DNA of 64,000 nucleotides from Metallyticus violacea. Lineage: Eukaryota; Arthropoda; Insecta; Mantodea; Metallyticidae. The notes under the pieces are model-generated. The model was given only the letters and a program-made list of their open reading frames with translations, had not been told where the DNA came from and did not search any database. A program made the position numbers and the translations under genes. The stretch lies in assembly GCA_030762175.1 (NCBI GenBank), contig CM060833.1, positions 9,436,501 to 9,500,500 on the forward strand, given 5' to 3'. This document shows, piece by piece, positions 11,640-23,972 of this stretch; the first letter of the stretch is position 1; every line of letters starts with the position of its first letter.

Positions 11640-12600
11640 TTTTCCCAACGTTTCACCGACTTTTTAAAGCAGTCCAAAAAGTAGATTTCGGAAGGTGCTG
11701 AAAACAGGCATTTTTTTTTGGTGATGACCTCCAAAAAAGACGTGAATCGTTTTCCGTCGAGCCATTTTTCAAGTTTGGAAATAAAAAAAATGTCACTGGG
11801 GGATAGATGTGGTTAATACGTTGGGCGGTGTAGTAATTCGAACTTTAATTCTATAATTTTCGCCATCGAAACTGCGCAGGCGTGCTTTTGGCACTGTTTT
11901 GATGCAAGAGAATATTTTTCTTTTATCAAAGAGGACGATTTTTCTTGATTCCATCGTTCAACCGTTGCTATAACGACGCATTATTCTCTGTATTTATTTT
12001 GTTCGTCCTTTCCGCAAGTAATCGATGCAGACGATTTCGCGTGCATACCAAAATACCGTGGCCATCACCTTTCCCGTAGTCGCATTCTTCGGAGCCGGAT
12101 CGCCTTTAAAAACCAAGTGTTTCGATTGTTACTTTGTCTCTGAAGTGTATCCAAGTTTCGTGCACAGTTATGTACCGACGCAGAAACTCGCCAGGATCGC
12201 GACGTAAAAGCCCAAACCAGTCTCCGAATCGATCACACGACTGCGTTTATTCTCCACGGACAGCAAACGCGGCACCCAGCTTGCCGGGATTTTTGTCAAA
12301 TTCAATTTTTCGTGCAAAATTGAAAACACCCTGCCTTGTTATATGCCTGTGGCCTCAACTATTTCGCCCATCACCCAAAGCCATGAAGTAGATTTTGTCA
12401 ATCATTTCGGAGGAAGTCACTTCCACTGGACATTCCCAACAATGTTCATCATTTTGGATGTACGGCCACATTTAAGCTTATTTACTCAAATGTAAACCAT
12501 ATCTTACACAGGAGCATTATCCATCTCGGCTACGATCTCTTTCGGTGTTAAGCCTTTTACATAGAAGTATTTAATCACCCCAGGAAACTCGTTTCCAGCC
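11640..12600 (-). pseudogene. Mariner relic, minus strand
   Basis: In reverse complement, from high to low coordinates: KYFYVKGLTPKEIVAEMDNA (about 12500-12570), a middle stretch with VFSILHEKLN and ASWVPRLLSVENK (about 12240-12320), VMATVFW then YLRKGRTK (about 12010-12070), and the C-terminal PHLSPSDIFFISKLEKWLDG (about 11740-11800). The order is that of a whole mariner transposase, with many frameshifts. Confidence 0.55.
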
Positions 12601-12671
12601 CCCCCCCCATTTTTTTCTAAATAAACACAATTTTTTTGCTTCAATCGCCTAAGACAACAAAATCACAAAGT

Positions 12672-13948
12672 TAGGCCCATAAGTTTCCGGCCTCGCCGAT
12701 AAGAATTATCGCCTTCACAAAACCTTTGTTCGGTGTCATAACTTATCTGTTAAGTAAATAATTGCATCTGTAACTTCCCCTGTGTTCTGTTGTTCAGATA
12801 TAGTTGCATAAAGAAGGCCATTTTCAGAAGATTGTGACATGTTCAAAATGGGGTATCGAGATGTTATTAAGTTCTTCACAAAGAAGGACTTACTGCAAAT
12901 GAAATTAAACAACGATTGGACGGTGTGTATGCGGAAGCATCCCCCTCATATTCTACCGTAAAAGAATGGGCCAAACTTTTTCGAATTGATCGAGAAAGCA
13001 TTGAAGGCGAAGAGCATGCAGGTCGGCCCTTGGAGGTGCTCACTCCTGAAAACATCGCTCTTGTGGAAAGAGAAATTATGGAAGACCGACCGGCGATTCA
13101 AAGTTACAGAAATAGCAGCAACAAGGTTGGGCCTTTCTAAAAAAACAGTCCTTCGAATTATTATGTACATTTAAACATGAATAAGGTTAGTGCCTAGACT
13201 TATTTCCTCGGTCCAATGCAGCAACTAGTCATTTGTTGTCAGACATTTTTGGAGATCTGTGTGGCAACCAGAGAGAAGTTCTGCAAACCATTGTTACAGC
13301 GGGTGAAACTATGGTCTTCTAATATGATTCCTAGTCCAAAAGAGAATCAATGGAGTGGCGTAAGCCTGGCGAAGCACCGCCTCTAAAGGCCAAGGTCACT
13401 CAGTCAACCAAGAAGATCATGACCACAGTCTTTTGGGACTGTGAAGGAATACTCTTCATTGGCTTCAAGGAGAGGAACACCACAATAAATGGGGAGTACT
13501 ATGCTGGCCTACTGCACAGACTACGTGCTTCCATCAAAGAGAAAAGGCGAGGAAAGCTGAGTGGTCGTGCGCGCCTTCTTCACGACAACGCGCTTGTGCA
13601 CATAGCTCTTGTTGCAAAGGAAGTTGTGAAGAAATGTGACTTCAAGGAGATCGACCATCCATCTCACAGCCCAGATCTAGCTCCCAGCGACTATTTCCTC
13701 TTCCCAGAACTCAAGAAGAACTTTCGAGGAAGGAAATTTAAGTGTGACGAAGAAGTGGTGGATGCTGTTTATGCTCATTTTGCAGACAAGACTTCTGACT
13801 ATTGGGGGAGTGGAATTGAAAAGTTAATTCAAAGATATGAGAAGTGTATTGCAATAAAGGGTTACTATATTGACAAGTGAAATATAGTTTTTATTTTTAT
13901 CATAGCTAGAAAATGGTTAAGCCGGAAACTTATAGATCTACCCTCGTA
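12672..13948 (+). mobile_element. Mariner family A, copy 1
   Basis: The 5' end is TAGGCCCATAAGTTTCCGGC at 12672. The 3' inverted end is GCCGGAAACTTATAGATCTA then CCCTCGTA, finishing at 13948. The N-terminal half is broken by stops and frameshifts (12846-13340), but 13350-13880 is an open frame of 176 codons covering the C-terminal catalytic half: HDNA with Asp at residue 79 of that frame and SPDLAPSDY with Asp at residue 114. This gives the 34-residue spacing of DD34D mariners. The GDET first-Asp region is mutated (near 13300, GET without D). Non-autonomous as it stands. Confidence 0.85.
13350..13880 (+). pseudogene. Mariner A transposase C-terminal open frame
   Basis: A 176-codon frame holding FWDCEGILFI, ERNTTINGEYYAGLLHRLR, HDNALVHIALVAKE, HSPDLAPSDYFLF and a tail ending GYYIDK. 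The family average is about 345 residues, so about half is missing; the preceding DNA shows the remainder in other frames with stops. The Met at 13350 falls in the ESMEW motif that sits mid-protein in related elements and is not a real start. Confidence 0.8.
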
Positions 13949-13974
13949 GCTTTTAACCGCAGTCTAATGAGAAA

Positions 13975-14175
13975 TGACGCTTACTAAAAGCAAACCTTTT
14001 CGATGCTATAACGCCCCCTCTTGGGATTTATAAGGACTTTTGAACGCCCCTGGCTCTTTTGGGGTTATCTATGCTATGGCTATGGGAGGCTGCATGAGTA
14101 CGACAATGGCGTAAATGGTTCATGGAAGGCCGTGCAAATCTGACTGATGTAGGGGCGGGTTCTCTACGAAGTCGT
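13975..14175 (+). pseudogene. Possible mariner N-terminal remnant
   Basis: Plus-strand reading VRQWRKWFMEGRANLTDVGA near 14098-14157 resembles the VxxWxRxFKxGRxNLxD linker of mariner or Tc1-like transposases. Very short; weak call. Confidence 0.3.
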
Positions 14176-14489
14176 TATTTTGCACTATCCGCATACATTA
14201 GCTTTTAATTTCCTGTTGTCATTTAATGCATTAAAAAAAGAACAAAATCTGTATTGCAGAATTATCTATAGGGGATTTATTTGCTATATTTTGGTAAGTT
14301 CGTGGAGTACATTAATTGGAATAGGTACTATGAATCATTATGTGAATGCACCTCTTGGAACGTCACTTCTCATCACGTCCATTTCCCAGAAAGCTTGTCT
14401 CCAGTTTTATACTATTAAATGCCAGGTTTGTTTGACTAAATGCAAAATAGGGAAAATAGAGGAAAAATAGCTCAAATATAAGGAATATA

Positions 14490-14705
14490 TGAGGGCGATA
14501 TGATAAGTGTGGTAAATTTCAACGAAATGGCGGAAACTTTTGTTTAGCGGCATGATTGTTAGTTCCCTTTCATCACGATAATGCGCTTTCATACACGTCT
14601 GGAATTGTTGGTGCAAAACTACAATTTCTTCGCATACAAGTGCTTCCACATCCCCCATATTCGCCGGATTTGGCTCCCAACAATTACTTTTTGTTAACCA
14701 TTTGT
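14490..14705 (+). pseudogene. Mariner catalytic-core fragment
   Basis: Two frames give FHHDNALSYTSGIVGAKLQF then LPHPPYSPDLAPNNYFL (about 14570-14696), the segment between the second and third catalytic Asp of mariner. The third Asp (SD) is changed to NN. It resembles the copy at 430-1347. Confidence 0.55.
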
Positions 14706-15350
14706 TGACTAAGCAGCAAATTTTGAAAAAGGAATGGGAAACCTATTGCTCTTGACCTATGAAAGTTGAAAAATGGCATTAAGTACTTATAATTAGTAAA
14801 TACATATAGAGGGATGAAGAAAAACTTAGCTATAATACATTTAGTATAAAGATATATTTTATAAAATATTATTAATGAAATTAAATTAATATACAGAGGA
14901 CACTGCAGAAATTCATCTCGGGTATCTTCCATTAATGACATTTGCCACTTTCAAGAAAGTTCTTAACACCACATCGCCTGTTTGTAGCATTGAAAGGGCA
15001 CCAAATTTCACGAATCTCATGCATCTGACTGCACGAGAATGGCACTTGACTGCTCGGCCACTTGTTAGCAGTCTTTGTTGAAAAGGTTTAATTTTCCAGC
15101 AATTCTCCCACGCATTGTGATCCACTCAAGTGCTGCGAACCTTGAAGTGGTTAGGAGTGGTTTTTATCCTCTTTGTCTAGAGAAGGGTCCCTAAAGTATT
15201 TGTTTCGTCCCAGTTGCACAAAGTGTAAAAGTTTCCATGTCCACAGTAGAAATCTTTGAGAGGATCCAAAAAGTTCCAAAAAGTCCGTGTTATTAAATTT
15301 GACCTGGGTCAGGAAATAAAGTATTTTCTTAATTTATTTTTATTAAAATG
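14706..15350. other. Spacer, no gene recognised
   Basis: Open frames on the minus strand (14684-14941, 14913-15125) show no motif that I recognise. The stretch at 14940-15130 is less AT-rich than its surroundings and could be part of another decayed element. Confidence 0.3.
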
Positions 15351-15549
15351 TGTTTCAAAAAAATGAAACATTTATTGCACCACCCCCTTCGTGTTCATAA
15401 TTATGACTTTTGACAATGAATTCTTTTAAAGCTTAGGGAACCATTGTTGCTTATGTATTCTTGTCTCCATTTTTGGACTTCCAAGTGCATTTTTACTAAC
15501 AGTAATACACTGTTTGTTATCATTTTCTCAGTTTACTTTGCAGAAATAC

Positions 15550-16690
15550 AGTATAGTGTCATTGCTGGTTGAGGCATTGTGTGACAAGATGGGCAAAGGA
15601 CTGGAATTAACGCCAAGGAAGAAAAGTGTTATTTTGTTTATTTCTCTGTTGCTCTAAACACTGGAGACAGCCTCTAGAACACGTTTGTATCAGTCTATTA
15701 TTTCAAAAGTACTAAAGAAACACAGGGAGAAGGGAAATGTTGACTGGGTGAAAGGAAGAGGCAGGTCGTACTCCAAAACAGGTCAGGATACTAAGAAGAA
15801 TTTGTCTCAGTGATCGTTGGCTATTATCCTCACAACTGAAGCGACAGTGTAAAGACATGTGTGACATCTCAGTGACCAGCAGAACTATCAGAAGTAGATC
15901 CTTGAAGCAGAACTTCCTGAAGAAACCTTTGCTGACTAAAACAATGAGACAGAAGCGACTACAGTGGGCATGCAGCATGGACAATAAGGATAGGGGATAG
16001 GACAGTTTTTTCAAATGAGTCTAAATTTACCCTGCATATCTCTGATTAGAAAATGTACATGTGTCGCAGAGGGGGTGAAGAACTGTTGCATAACACAGAG
16101 AAGTATTCACCAGATCAGATCATCTAGGCGTGTATTTCCTGTCATGGCATAGGTTCTGTGGACTTCATAAGTGGCACTGTTAATGCAGGCGTCTTGAAAA
16201 TAAAGGTATGCCTATAGAACGAGACCATTTTTGGCGAAACTTCGAGCTGCATTTTTTCAAGAAGATTCTACCCCGTCACGAGGCTTTGAAGATAATTGTT
16301 TTGATTAATGTTCGTATCAAATTGGAATATAGGTAGTGTTGATGCAAGTATCAGTAATTCAAACATTTCAGGTAAAAGCATTCCTTAGAAGAAAAAAAAA
16401 ACAGTGGAAGTGCTTGACTGGCCTGGAAACACCGGGTCCTGAATCAGATTGAGAACTAGTGAAAGATAATGGGGAACACTGGTGCAAGAAACAAGAGAAC
16501 TCCAGGAGACAATTGAGTGCTTGTGGTTTCATGTACTGCCTCAGGAATGCATTAACAATTAGCTTTTCTCAATGCCCAAACGATGCCAGGCAGTGATTCA
16601 AGAATGTGGTGAATCAACAAAGTACCAACGGAAATGATGCAGTTAGACAACTTGGTTTTGCAAAAGTTGACATTTATGTTTATCACTAAT
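15550..16690 (+). pseudogene. Tc1-like transposase relic
   Basis: The plus strand begins MGKGLELTPRKKSVILF at 15589, then KVLKKHREKGNVDWVKGRGR (about 15705-15765), LEAELPEE (about 15902), FSNESKFTL (about 16008-16035), QEDSTP (about 16260) and a C-terminal stretch ending VRQLGFAKVDIYV. This is Tc1-like order. In the first catalytic motif FSDES, the Asp is replaced by Asn, which alone would inactivate it; there are also frameshifts. A second copy of the same family is at 61560-62636 (minus). Confidence 0.7.
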
Positions 16691-16759
16691 AGGTGTTTTA
16701 ACTGTTTTATGTACTGAATATTTTAAAATAATAAATAAACAAGTTTTTTCACAATCTAA

Positions 16760-17343
16760 CAAAATGCTCAAAAATAATGGTTCACATATTTATTGAATGA
16801 TGTGGCGGAAATAAAACAATTAATTAAAATAATTAAAAGAGGGCTACAAATTTGTAAAAATCACTTAAAGAAGAATACATTAACAAAGTATCGTGACATT
16901 CTTTCAAAATAGATTTGATGCTTTCAATGCCCGGTACGTAAGTAGTAAAAAGATTATGAAGTTTTTCATTTACATTGGAAAGTTTTGTGCTCTGGGATGA
17001 TACGGGATTCTAAAAGAGAGGAAGGATATTTTTGTGTGTGCAGTTTTTCCACTAGTAATATCGTGAGATTGCCGATAAATTCATGAATGTAGTGTGTGAA
17101 TTTGTCTGGAAAATCTCAGACCCTCGAGTGATATTTATTAGAACTATTTCATGTAAAAACAAGATATTAAATATCATTCCTCTAAACTTGGCTTACAAAC
17201 TGTAATAACTGTATTTTTGCAATTAACCTTTTCAAGCAACCTTGCGACAGAAGAATGCCGATTGTCAGTAATGCCAATAGAAAAGAGAAAAATCGAGGTT
17301 TAGGACTATTTTACGAACAGAATAAGAATAAAAGTAATATATA
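16760..17343. other. AT-rich spacer
   Basis: Nothing recognisable beyond AT-rich sequence. Confidence 0.4.
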
Positions 17344-18023
17344 CAGGGCTATTCAATATTTCATCTTTCCAGTAAAGTTAATCGGCATAACGTTAGAATT
17401 TGTGAAAATCCTATGTTTGTTATTGAACATGAAAAAGATTCACCGAAGATTAACGTCTTCTGTGCCATATCTGTAAGCAAAGTTTATGGACCTTTCTTCT
17501 TCACGGAGAACGCTGTGACAGAACTAACCTATCTGCACATACTTCAAAACGGGTTATTTCCTCAACTTGAAGATGATTCAGATGACTTAATCTTCATGCA
17601 AGATGGTTTTCTAAGAACATTATCTGAATGACACCATTCCAGGACGTTGGATTGGAAGAGGAGGAGCAGAGGATAAACTATCGCTAGTGGCCTCCCAGGT
17701 CTCTAGACCTCACTCCTTGTGACTTTTATCTGTGGGGACCGTGTTTTTATCCCCCCCCCCTTATGCCTGACACTCTTGAAAGTCTGCCACATCGAATTGT
17801 TGAAATTGTGAATTCGATAACTAGAAACCAGCTAATTCTTGTGTGGCAAGAAACGAGCCACCGTTTTGATATTTGTCGTGTAACACATGGTGCTCATATC
17901 GAATGCATAAAAAGTGAAAATTGAACTTTTCTATTTCCAGGAACGTTGGAATTGTGTTTATGTCTTTTGTAGTTTGGAAGAAATAAGTGTTTGAAATCTG
18001 CTCCATCTTTTTGAATAGCCCTG
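17344..18023 (+). mobile_element. Internally deleted mariner-like element, family D, with TA target sites
   Basis: Terminal inverted repeats CAGGGCTATTCAA (17344) and TTGAATAGCCCTG (ending 18023) are both flanked by TA, the duplication expected of Tc1/mariner elements. Inside is a partial transposase: EHEKDSPKINVFCAIS, KVYGPFFFTENAVTELTYL and FPQLEDDSDDLIFMQDG (17422-17610), where the QDG holds a catalytic Asp, then decayed PGRWIGR and further C-terminal blocks to about 17930. The N-terminal DNA-binding half is missing. At 680 bp it is about half the usual size. Confidence 0.8.
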
Positions 18024-19121
18024 TATTTGAAATTCGCGTACAGAATATTAGCACTGATAAAAAATGCTATACTTATGAATATCTATTTGAAGAACCCTTC
18101 ATTTTGCGTTATGATTGTCAATTGTCTATACTTTTGTTGCTATCAACAGCTTCCCCATCACCTGCTAGCAAAAGTGGTCAGTAATGCGTGTTCAGCAATT
18201 ATATAGTGGAGGTGGCTACACTGACCACAAGACAAATGCACGTCTTGTGATAAAACGGATCAGATAACTTTCAATAATTTCACTCCGAATCCGACTGTAA
18301 TTGGTCAAAATTCAAAAGTTTGTTTCGTTTCATTGGTCGATTTTAGATGACGCCACATGAGTGAAATAGGCATAGTAGTTTTTGACGTCTAGAAAGTGGA
18401 TCGATGGAGATTTGAAGGATTTTTTTCAAAAATCTTTTCATGGGCACAACCACTGATGCATTCTTTAATACACTGGGTACATAACACTTGTATTTCACTC
18501 CCCTTTTGCCGTGCTCCCCAGGGCTTGTATTGCTTTGAATTATAACGTAGAAACATTCCACTGGTATGTCAAACCCGATAACAAAGAACACAAAATCCAA
18601 GTAAAGTACATCATGTTTTTAAATCAGGTTCTTCTGCAACACGAAAAAAGAAAGACTCATCTTAGGCCAAGCCATTTCTAAGGCGCAGTGTTGAATCGGC
18701 CCGTTTCTGGGTCAGTGAAGATATTGACATTTACGTGAAAGGAACGCTGTGTGTGACTTTCAGGAATGTCCTTCATTAATGAGAAATTCCACCGTCTCAC
18801 TTCCGCAATTACAAACCTTCAAACGCGCACCGGTTTTGCTTTACATCTCAGAAAGTACCTCAACTGATTCACAAACTTAAAATTGGCCATATGAAAATAT
18901 AACCTCGTGTAAATTAACGTAAATAGAAAATACATCTTTATATGTTTCCATGGTTACTGTTACACTTTTTCTTTCCACATTTTCCTCCAGCTCTGTTCAG
19001 CAACAGACGCATACTACATGGGGGGTATTCGATCGCATTGTAGCCTCAAATGGCAGATCAACAAAGAGAGGAGCGGACAAATGAAATGACACATAGCCAC
19101 TCTTGCTCTAGCAACCTGTTA
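18024..19121. other. Spacer with a short shared repeat tail
   Basis: Contains at 18405-18465 the segment TTTTTCAAAAATCTTTTCAT then GGGCACAACC, shared with the tails at 11150-11200 and 34985-35045. The rest is not recognised. Confidence 0.4.
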
Positions 19122-20339
19122 AAAGGTCCATAAGTTTCCGGCCTAATCATTTTCTAGATATGATAAACACAAAACTATACTTCACTTTTCAATATAGTTA
19201 CCCTTTATTGCAATATATTTCTACATCTTTGAATTAACTTTCAATACCCCCCCTCCGGGAATATAGTCAGAAATCATTATGAAAGTGGGCATAAATAGCA
19301 TCCATCACTTCTTCGTCACATTTAAAATTTCTTCTACATCGAGTTTTGAGAAGAGAAAATAGTCGCTGGGAGTTAAATCTGGGCTGTAGGGTGAATGGTC
19401 GATATCCTTGAAGCCACATTTCTTAACAGCTTCCTTTGCAACAAGAGCTGTGTGTACAGGAGCGTTGTCGTGAAGAAGGCGCACATCACCACTCAGCTTT
19501 CCTCACCTTTTCTCTTTGATGGAAGCACGTAGTCTGTGCAGTAGGTTAGCATAGTACTTCCCATTTACTGTGGTGTTCCTCTCCTTGAAGTCAATGAAGA
19601 GTATTCCTTCACAGTCCCAAAAGATTGTGACCATGATCTTCTCGGTTGACTGAGTGACCTTGTCCTTTAGAGGCGGTACTTCGCCAGGTTTACGCACTCC
19701 ATTGATTGTCTTTTGGATAAGGGATCATTGTAGATGACCATAGTTTCATCTCCTGTAACAATGGTTTGCAGAACTTCTCTCTTGTTGCAACGGCAGAGCT
19801 CCAAAAATGCCTGACAACAGATGACTGGTTGCTGCTTTTGGACTGAGGAAAGAAGTCTAGGCACCCATCTTGCACTAACCTTATTCTTGTTTAAATGTTC
19901 ATGAATAATTCGAAGGACTGTTGTTTTAGAAATGCCCAACCTTGCTACTATATCTGTAACTTTGAGCCGCCGGTCTTACATAATTTCTCCTTCCACAAGA
20001 GCGATGTTTTCAGGAGTGAGCACCTTCAAGGGCCGACCTGCACGCTCTTCGTCTTCAATGGTTTCTCCACCCATTCTTTTACGGTAAAATACACACCGTG
20101 CAATCGCTGTTTAATATATTTTGGAGTAAGCCCTTCTTTTATGAAGAACTTATAACAGCTCGAAACTCCATTTTGAACATGTCACAATCTTCTACACATA
20201 GGCTTTTTTGTGCAACTATATCTGAACAACTGGACATAAAGAGGGGAAAGTTACAGCTGCATTTATTTACTTATAAATAAGGTATGACACCGGATAATGG
20301 TTATCGGCGAGGCCGGAAACTTATGGACCTACCCTCGTA
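19122..20339 (-). mobile_element. Mariner family A, copy 2
   Basis: Ends: AGGTCCATAAGTTTCCGGCC at about 19127, and the inverted end GGCCGGAAACTTATGGACCT then ACCCTCGTA finishing at 20339. The minus-strand transposase is recognisable throughout: MGISKTTVLRIIHEHLN and KVSARWVPRLLSSVQ (19810-19939), VTGDET with the first Asp (about 19750), VNGKYYANLLHRLRASIKEK (19503-19565) and a decayed C-terminus. Frameshifts and a deletion near 19330 inactivate it. Confidence 0.85.
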
Positions 20340-21115
20340 TCGCCAAATTGAATTGAAGCCAGTCACAAAATATTTTCCAAAGATTCAGGTTGTCTCACAG
20401 TGCGAGACAGGCACTTCGAGCATATACTCTAATGGCGAGTACAGTAACAATTACTATTTACTAGTAATAAATAACGGAAGAAACATAAAACGCGCGCTAT
20501 GATTTACGACCGCGTGACACATTTCCCTCGGCAGGTGGCATGGTCGTTAAGTAGTAACTTCCCCTGTCGGCAATATCAATTTCCTAATGAGGATGGCATG
20601 TGTTTAGTTTTACAAGTGGCAAGAAATAATTTGTGTATAAGGCAACGCCACTCTGTTGTTATTCGCTAGTGCCGTAGACATGCCTTAAATAAAAATTGTT
20701 AATCGCACAGTAGTTCTATTCTACTGTTTTTGGCAGTCTGTTGTTTCACATATGCTCTATGTGAGCAGTGAATTTATTTCAGTATGTTTCCCTTTCTGTT
20801 ATTATTTTAAACTCTTGGGTTTATCATGCTTTTCACGGCAGCTTGCAGGTCGGAAATCAAAGCGGTCACTCCCAGCTAAACGGATATAACGGCTCATCTT
20901 GTTCAAGTTCTTACAATTACAACTACAATTATAATAAAAATAAGCATTACTTTATGATAGAAGATGTGGGAAATGTTGTTCTGCTATGTCCACACATTTC
21001 TGGTATCTTGTTACAGATTGTTCCTTCATCTCTAAAATTGAGCTGTAAGGTGGATGACCTGCTTCTGGAAGTCACATGTGAACACAGGAACTGTTTAGGC
21101 TGGTACCTTGTCATG
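20340..21115. other. Spacer, no gene recognised
   Basis: The 116-codon frame at 20768-21118 includes a low-complexity SYNYNYNYNKNK run and no recognised domain; it is probably fortuitous. Confidence 0.35.
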
Positions 21116-21119
21116 TAAT

Positions 21120-21425
21120 AGACCTATGCATGCCTGTTTTCCTTGATGGTACTGTGCATTTGATTCAGCAGCTTAAGGAAATACTTTCCAGTCACCGTTG
21201 TGTTACTTTCTTTGAAGTCTATCATGAATTCCCTTGCAATCCCAAAATAATTGTCATCACGATATTCTTCGTGAACTATGTGACCTTCACCTTTCTATGG
21301 GGTGCTTCACCCTTCTTCCGCTACTCCGTTGATTCTTCTTTTGAAAGATCGTCACAGTACAGGAACATAGTTCCCCTTTCTGTGAGGATAAATTTCAAAA
21401 CTGTCCTCTGATTACCATGGCAATG
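21120..21425 (-). pseudogene. Mariner central fragment
   Basis: The reverse complement gives LKFILTERGTMFLYCDDLSK, KKGEAPHRKVKVT, IVMTIILG and SKKVTQR, the stretch between the first Asp and the HDN motif in mariners (GDETWxYxYDPxxKxxSxEWR ... MxxxFxD). The GDE is degraded to ERGT. Only about 100 residues remain. Confidence 0.45.
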
Positions 21426-21715
21426 GTTCAAAAACTTCTGACAGAATTCGAGGTACCGCATATTGCACTGACCTTGTGCATAGACAAATGCATCTTATCT
21501 TCAGAACTGAGAACTTTCTCCAGGGAAGGGAAATGTTTTCTTGTGTCAAAACATTTGCCGGCCTAACCTCTCTTCAAATGAGCCCAAAGGAAATGATTTT
21601 TACCATTCCAACACAGTGGATTTTGAAGTGAAAGCTTCCTTATACACACCGTCAAGGCATTGTTTAATACGATTGATTAGTCAAAGTCATAGCAAATATT
21701 TTTTTCTCGTCAACG

Positions 21716-22430
21716 CAAAAAATGTAAGATATACGATTGAAAGAGTATGAAACGTACTTTCAAATGAAGCCACCAAATGATATATGTGAGCAGAGCTGTG
21801 TATCTCAGCACGCAGCACGAAGTTCATTGATAAGCGACAGTGGTCAGGAATAGAGGTCACTAAGAGTGAACAGCGTGCGTAACTCTAAACAGCATTTCTC
21901 TGCGGCAGGAATTCACAAGAATGCCACACATAATTACGGGAAAAACGGGATTCGTAGGCCCTGAGCTATCAAAAAGTGGAGAGGTGGAGAGAGGTCTTCA
22001 AACGGGGCAGATTGTCAACTGTCGACATGCCACGCAGTGGGCGTCCTGTTTCTCATCCTCAAAGTGAAGCGGCTATTGCAAGGGAAACATTTTGCTAACA
22101 AAGCGGACATTTTGACAGCATTAGACGTTAGGTGGCTCACGTTAGCAAGTAACCTGTAGCAGATGGGATTCAGCGCCTTCCCTATCGCTGGCAATGGATT
22201 GTATATACTTGGAGACTATTTCAAAGGCTGCTAAACACCATGGATTACCTGGGAGACCCGTCCTGTGATGGTTTTGCAAATCTGTGTAACTTTTGCTCAT
22301 GTCAAAATAAACCAATGTTGTCCGGTTGTCTTTGTTTTGCTTCTGCCCTACGATGGCCGCTTACATTGATGGCACTACTTGGCAATAAATGGCACATACT
22401 TTCAATCGTATATATTAGATTTTTCGTGTA
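21716..22430 (+). mobile_element. Internally deleted mariner, family G
   Basis: Inverted ends AAAAAATGTAAGATATACGA and TCGTATATATTAGATTTTTC match the ends of the longer copy at 37288-38572. Inside, an N-terminal piece (GLQTGQIVNCRHATQW, about 21985-22040) is joined to a C-terminal piece with FANKADILTALDV (about 22090-22130) and LYILGDYFKG (about 22200-22230). The catalytic centre is gone, and the element is about 570 bp shorter than the other copy. Confidence 0.7.
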
Positions 22431-23240
22431 GTGCCTTGTTCGCGAGAAAAAAAAAAAGCAGTTTTCATGACTTAAGATTTATTTCTAGTATATCTCAATA
22501 AAAGTCTTTCTTTAGTTAAAAATTTAATCATTGCTGTGTGTTCAATGTTGAACATTATGCTTTATTATGCAACATGCCTAATTTACATGGTATGGCTAAA
22601 AAGAAAACGCAGTGTTTACACTTTTGAAACAGGAGTTAGTAATAATTTTCAGCTTTAAAGATTAATTGGAAAGACACGAAATTTCTGAGAAAAACCTGAT
22701 AAGGAATCACCATATATATTTTTGTATTATTCAAAAAGTAAGACTAGTAAAAAATGAACTGCATTGCCTGGTATTTGTAACCCAATTTATAATCGATACC
22801 CCGAGGGTATTAAACTAATTTTATGTATTATATTAATATTTGTGTTTTCAGAGAGTAATAGATGGCTCTATTTAATTATATGAATAGCGAGGATATTTGT
22901 TGTAATTTTAATACGTTATTTAAGTATAAATAATATAAATAAATTGTAATTTTATATATGAATCGGAAAAAGTAGCGCTTTTGGGTTTTATTTGTTACAT
23001 AATAGCACAAACGAAAGGGAGCACCTGGCCAGTTTAGGTTACATAATGGTTTTTTCCTGACGCCAGGAGTCAGGGTTTTCACATTTGTGTCAGTGAAGCG
23101 GTTGGATTTTGGCTGCGCTACTGAATCATACGATAGCAGCCGACCAATCAGCAGAGAGTAGTTTGAATTTTGGAAGCCGGGGATGCTTTTGCGCTTACAT
23201 GTGGTGTCTAGATTAAGCAGATGGCAAGCCACGATAAGAA
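22431..23240. other. Upstream region of the host gene
   Basis: AT-rich to about 22970, then more mixed in composition up to the TATA-like element at 23245. No coding block is recognised; the open frame at 22876-23232 on the minus strand has no motif. Proximal regulatory sequence is expected here but no binding site can be named with confidence. Confidence 0.35.
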
Positions 23241-23242
23241 CT

Positions 23243-23290
23243 GATATATAAGGAAGAAGTTTGCCAGTTTTTTCCTAGCAGTTTAGGAAG
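23243..23290 (+). promoter_or_regulatory. Putative TATA-type core promoter
   Basis: TATATAAGG at 23245-23253 is followed about 35 bp later by an initiator-like GCAGTTT at about 23278-23284, on the same strand and about 690 bp before the first coding ATG. The spacing fits a TATA/Inr promoter of the host gene. No transcript evidence; inference from spacing and position. Confidence 0.4.
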
Positions 23291-23377
23291 GACTTCACAT
23301 TAATACTCTTCACGCAACGTCCAGCAAGTTTATAGAGGCATTCGTCATTCGATCGTTGGCAGATAAGTTATACATAG
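23280..23377 (+). other. Putative 5' non-coding exon 1
   Basis: If transcription starts near 23280, the leader could be spliced at ATAG/GTGCGT (donor after 23377) to the acceptor TGTGTTTTCAG ending at 23957, which lies 15 bp before the initiator ATG. The acceptor looks good; the donor is only moderate. An unspliced leader is also possible. Confidence 0.3.
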
Positions 23378-23972
23378 GTGCGTAATTAATACCATGCACT
23401 TGTAATTCATAATTTTACGAGATACTGAGGTGAAATTCTCATGTGATAATTTAGTGAGTGCGAGGTTAAATGCCTACACGAGAGTCGAGGTCTTTCTGCT
23501 ACGCGCCACTTAGAAAATAGAGAGATTGCTTTCAGTTACGGAAGCTCGCGTCCTTCACCAGTACATAGCTAGCCGGCGCGCAGAATTAATTAACAAGTAG
23601 GGCATTCATTTCCCAAGTCAAACAATTACCTTGTAACGAGCACTGTGCTAATAAGCACTGCTGTCTATTTACTATTTGTCGTGTATTTATAAATTATTTA
23701 TTTATTCTTCATATTCCCCTCCAGTGTTGTCTGAATAAGACAACAAAGACAGCGGAATCCCTGGGATAAAAGGTAACTGAAGAAAGGGAGGTTGCCTTCC
23801 ACGCCCTTGCAGCAACAGTACACTTCGAGAACCGGACCCTGTCCGTCGGATGGCCACTTCCACTAGATCATCAGCAGGGTGCTTACACATTTTACATTTT
23901 TTATAATATATCTGGTAAAAAAAAAGCAAAATTTTGATACGTGTGGTGTGTTTTCAGGTAAGGCAGTTTATA

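Noticed and set aside
20768..21118. 116-codon gene with SYNYNYNYNKNK run
   Set aside because: Low-complexity, no homology or promoter signal; adjacent to mariner debris.
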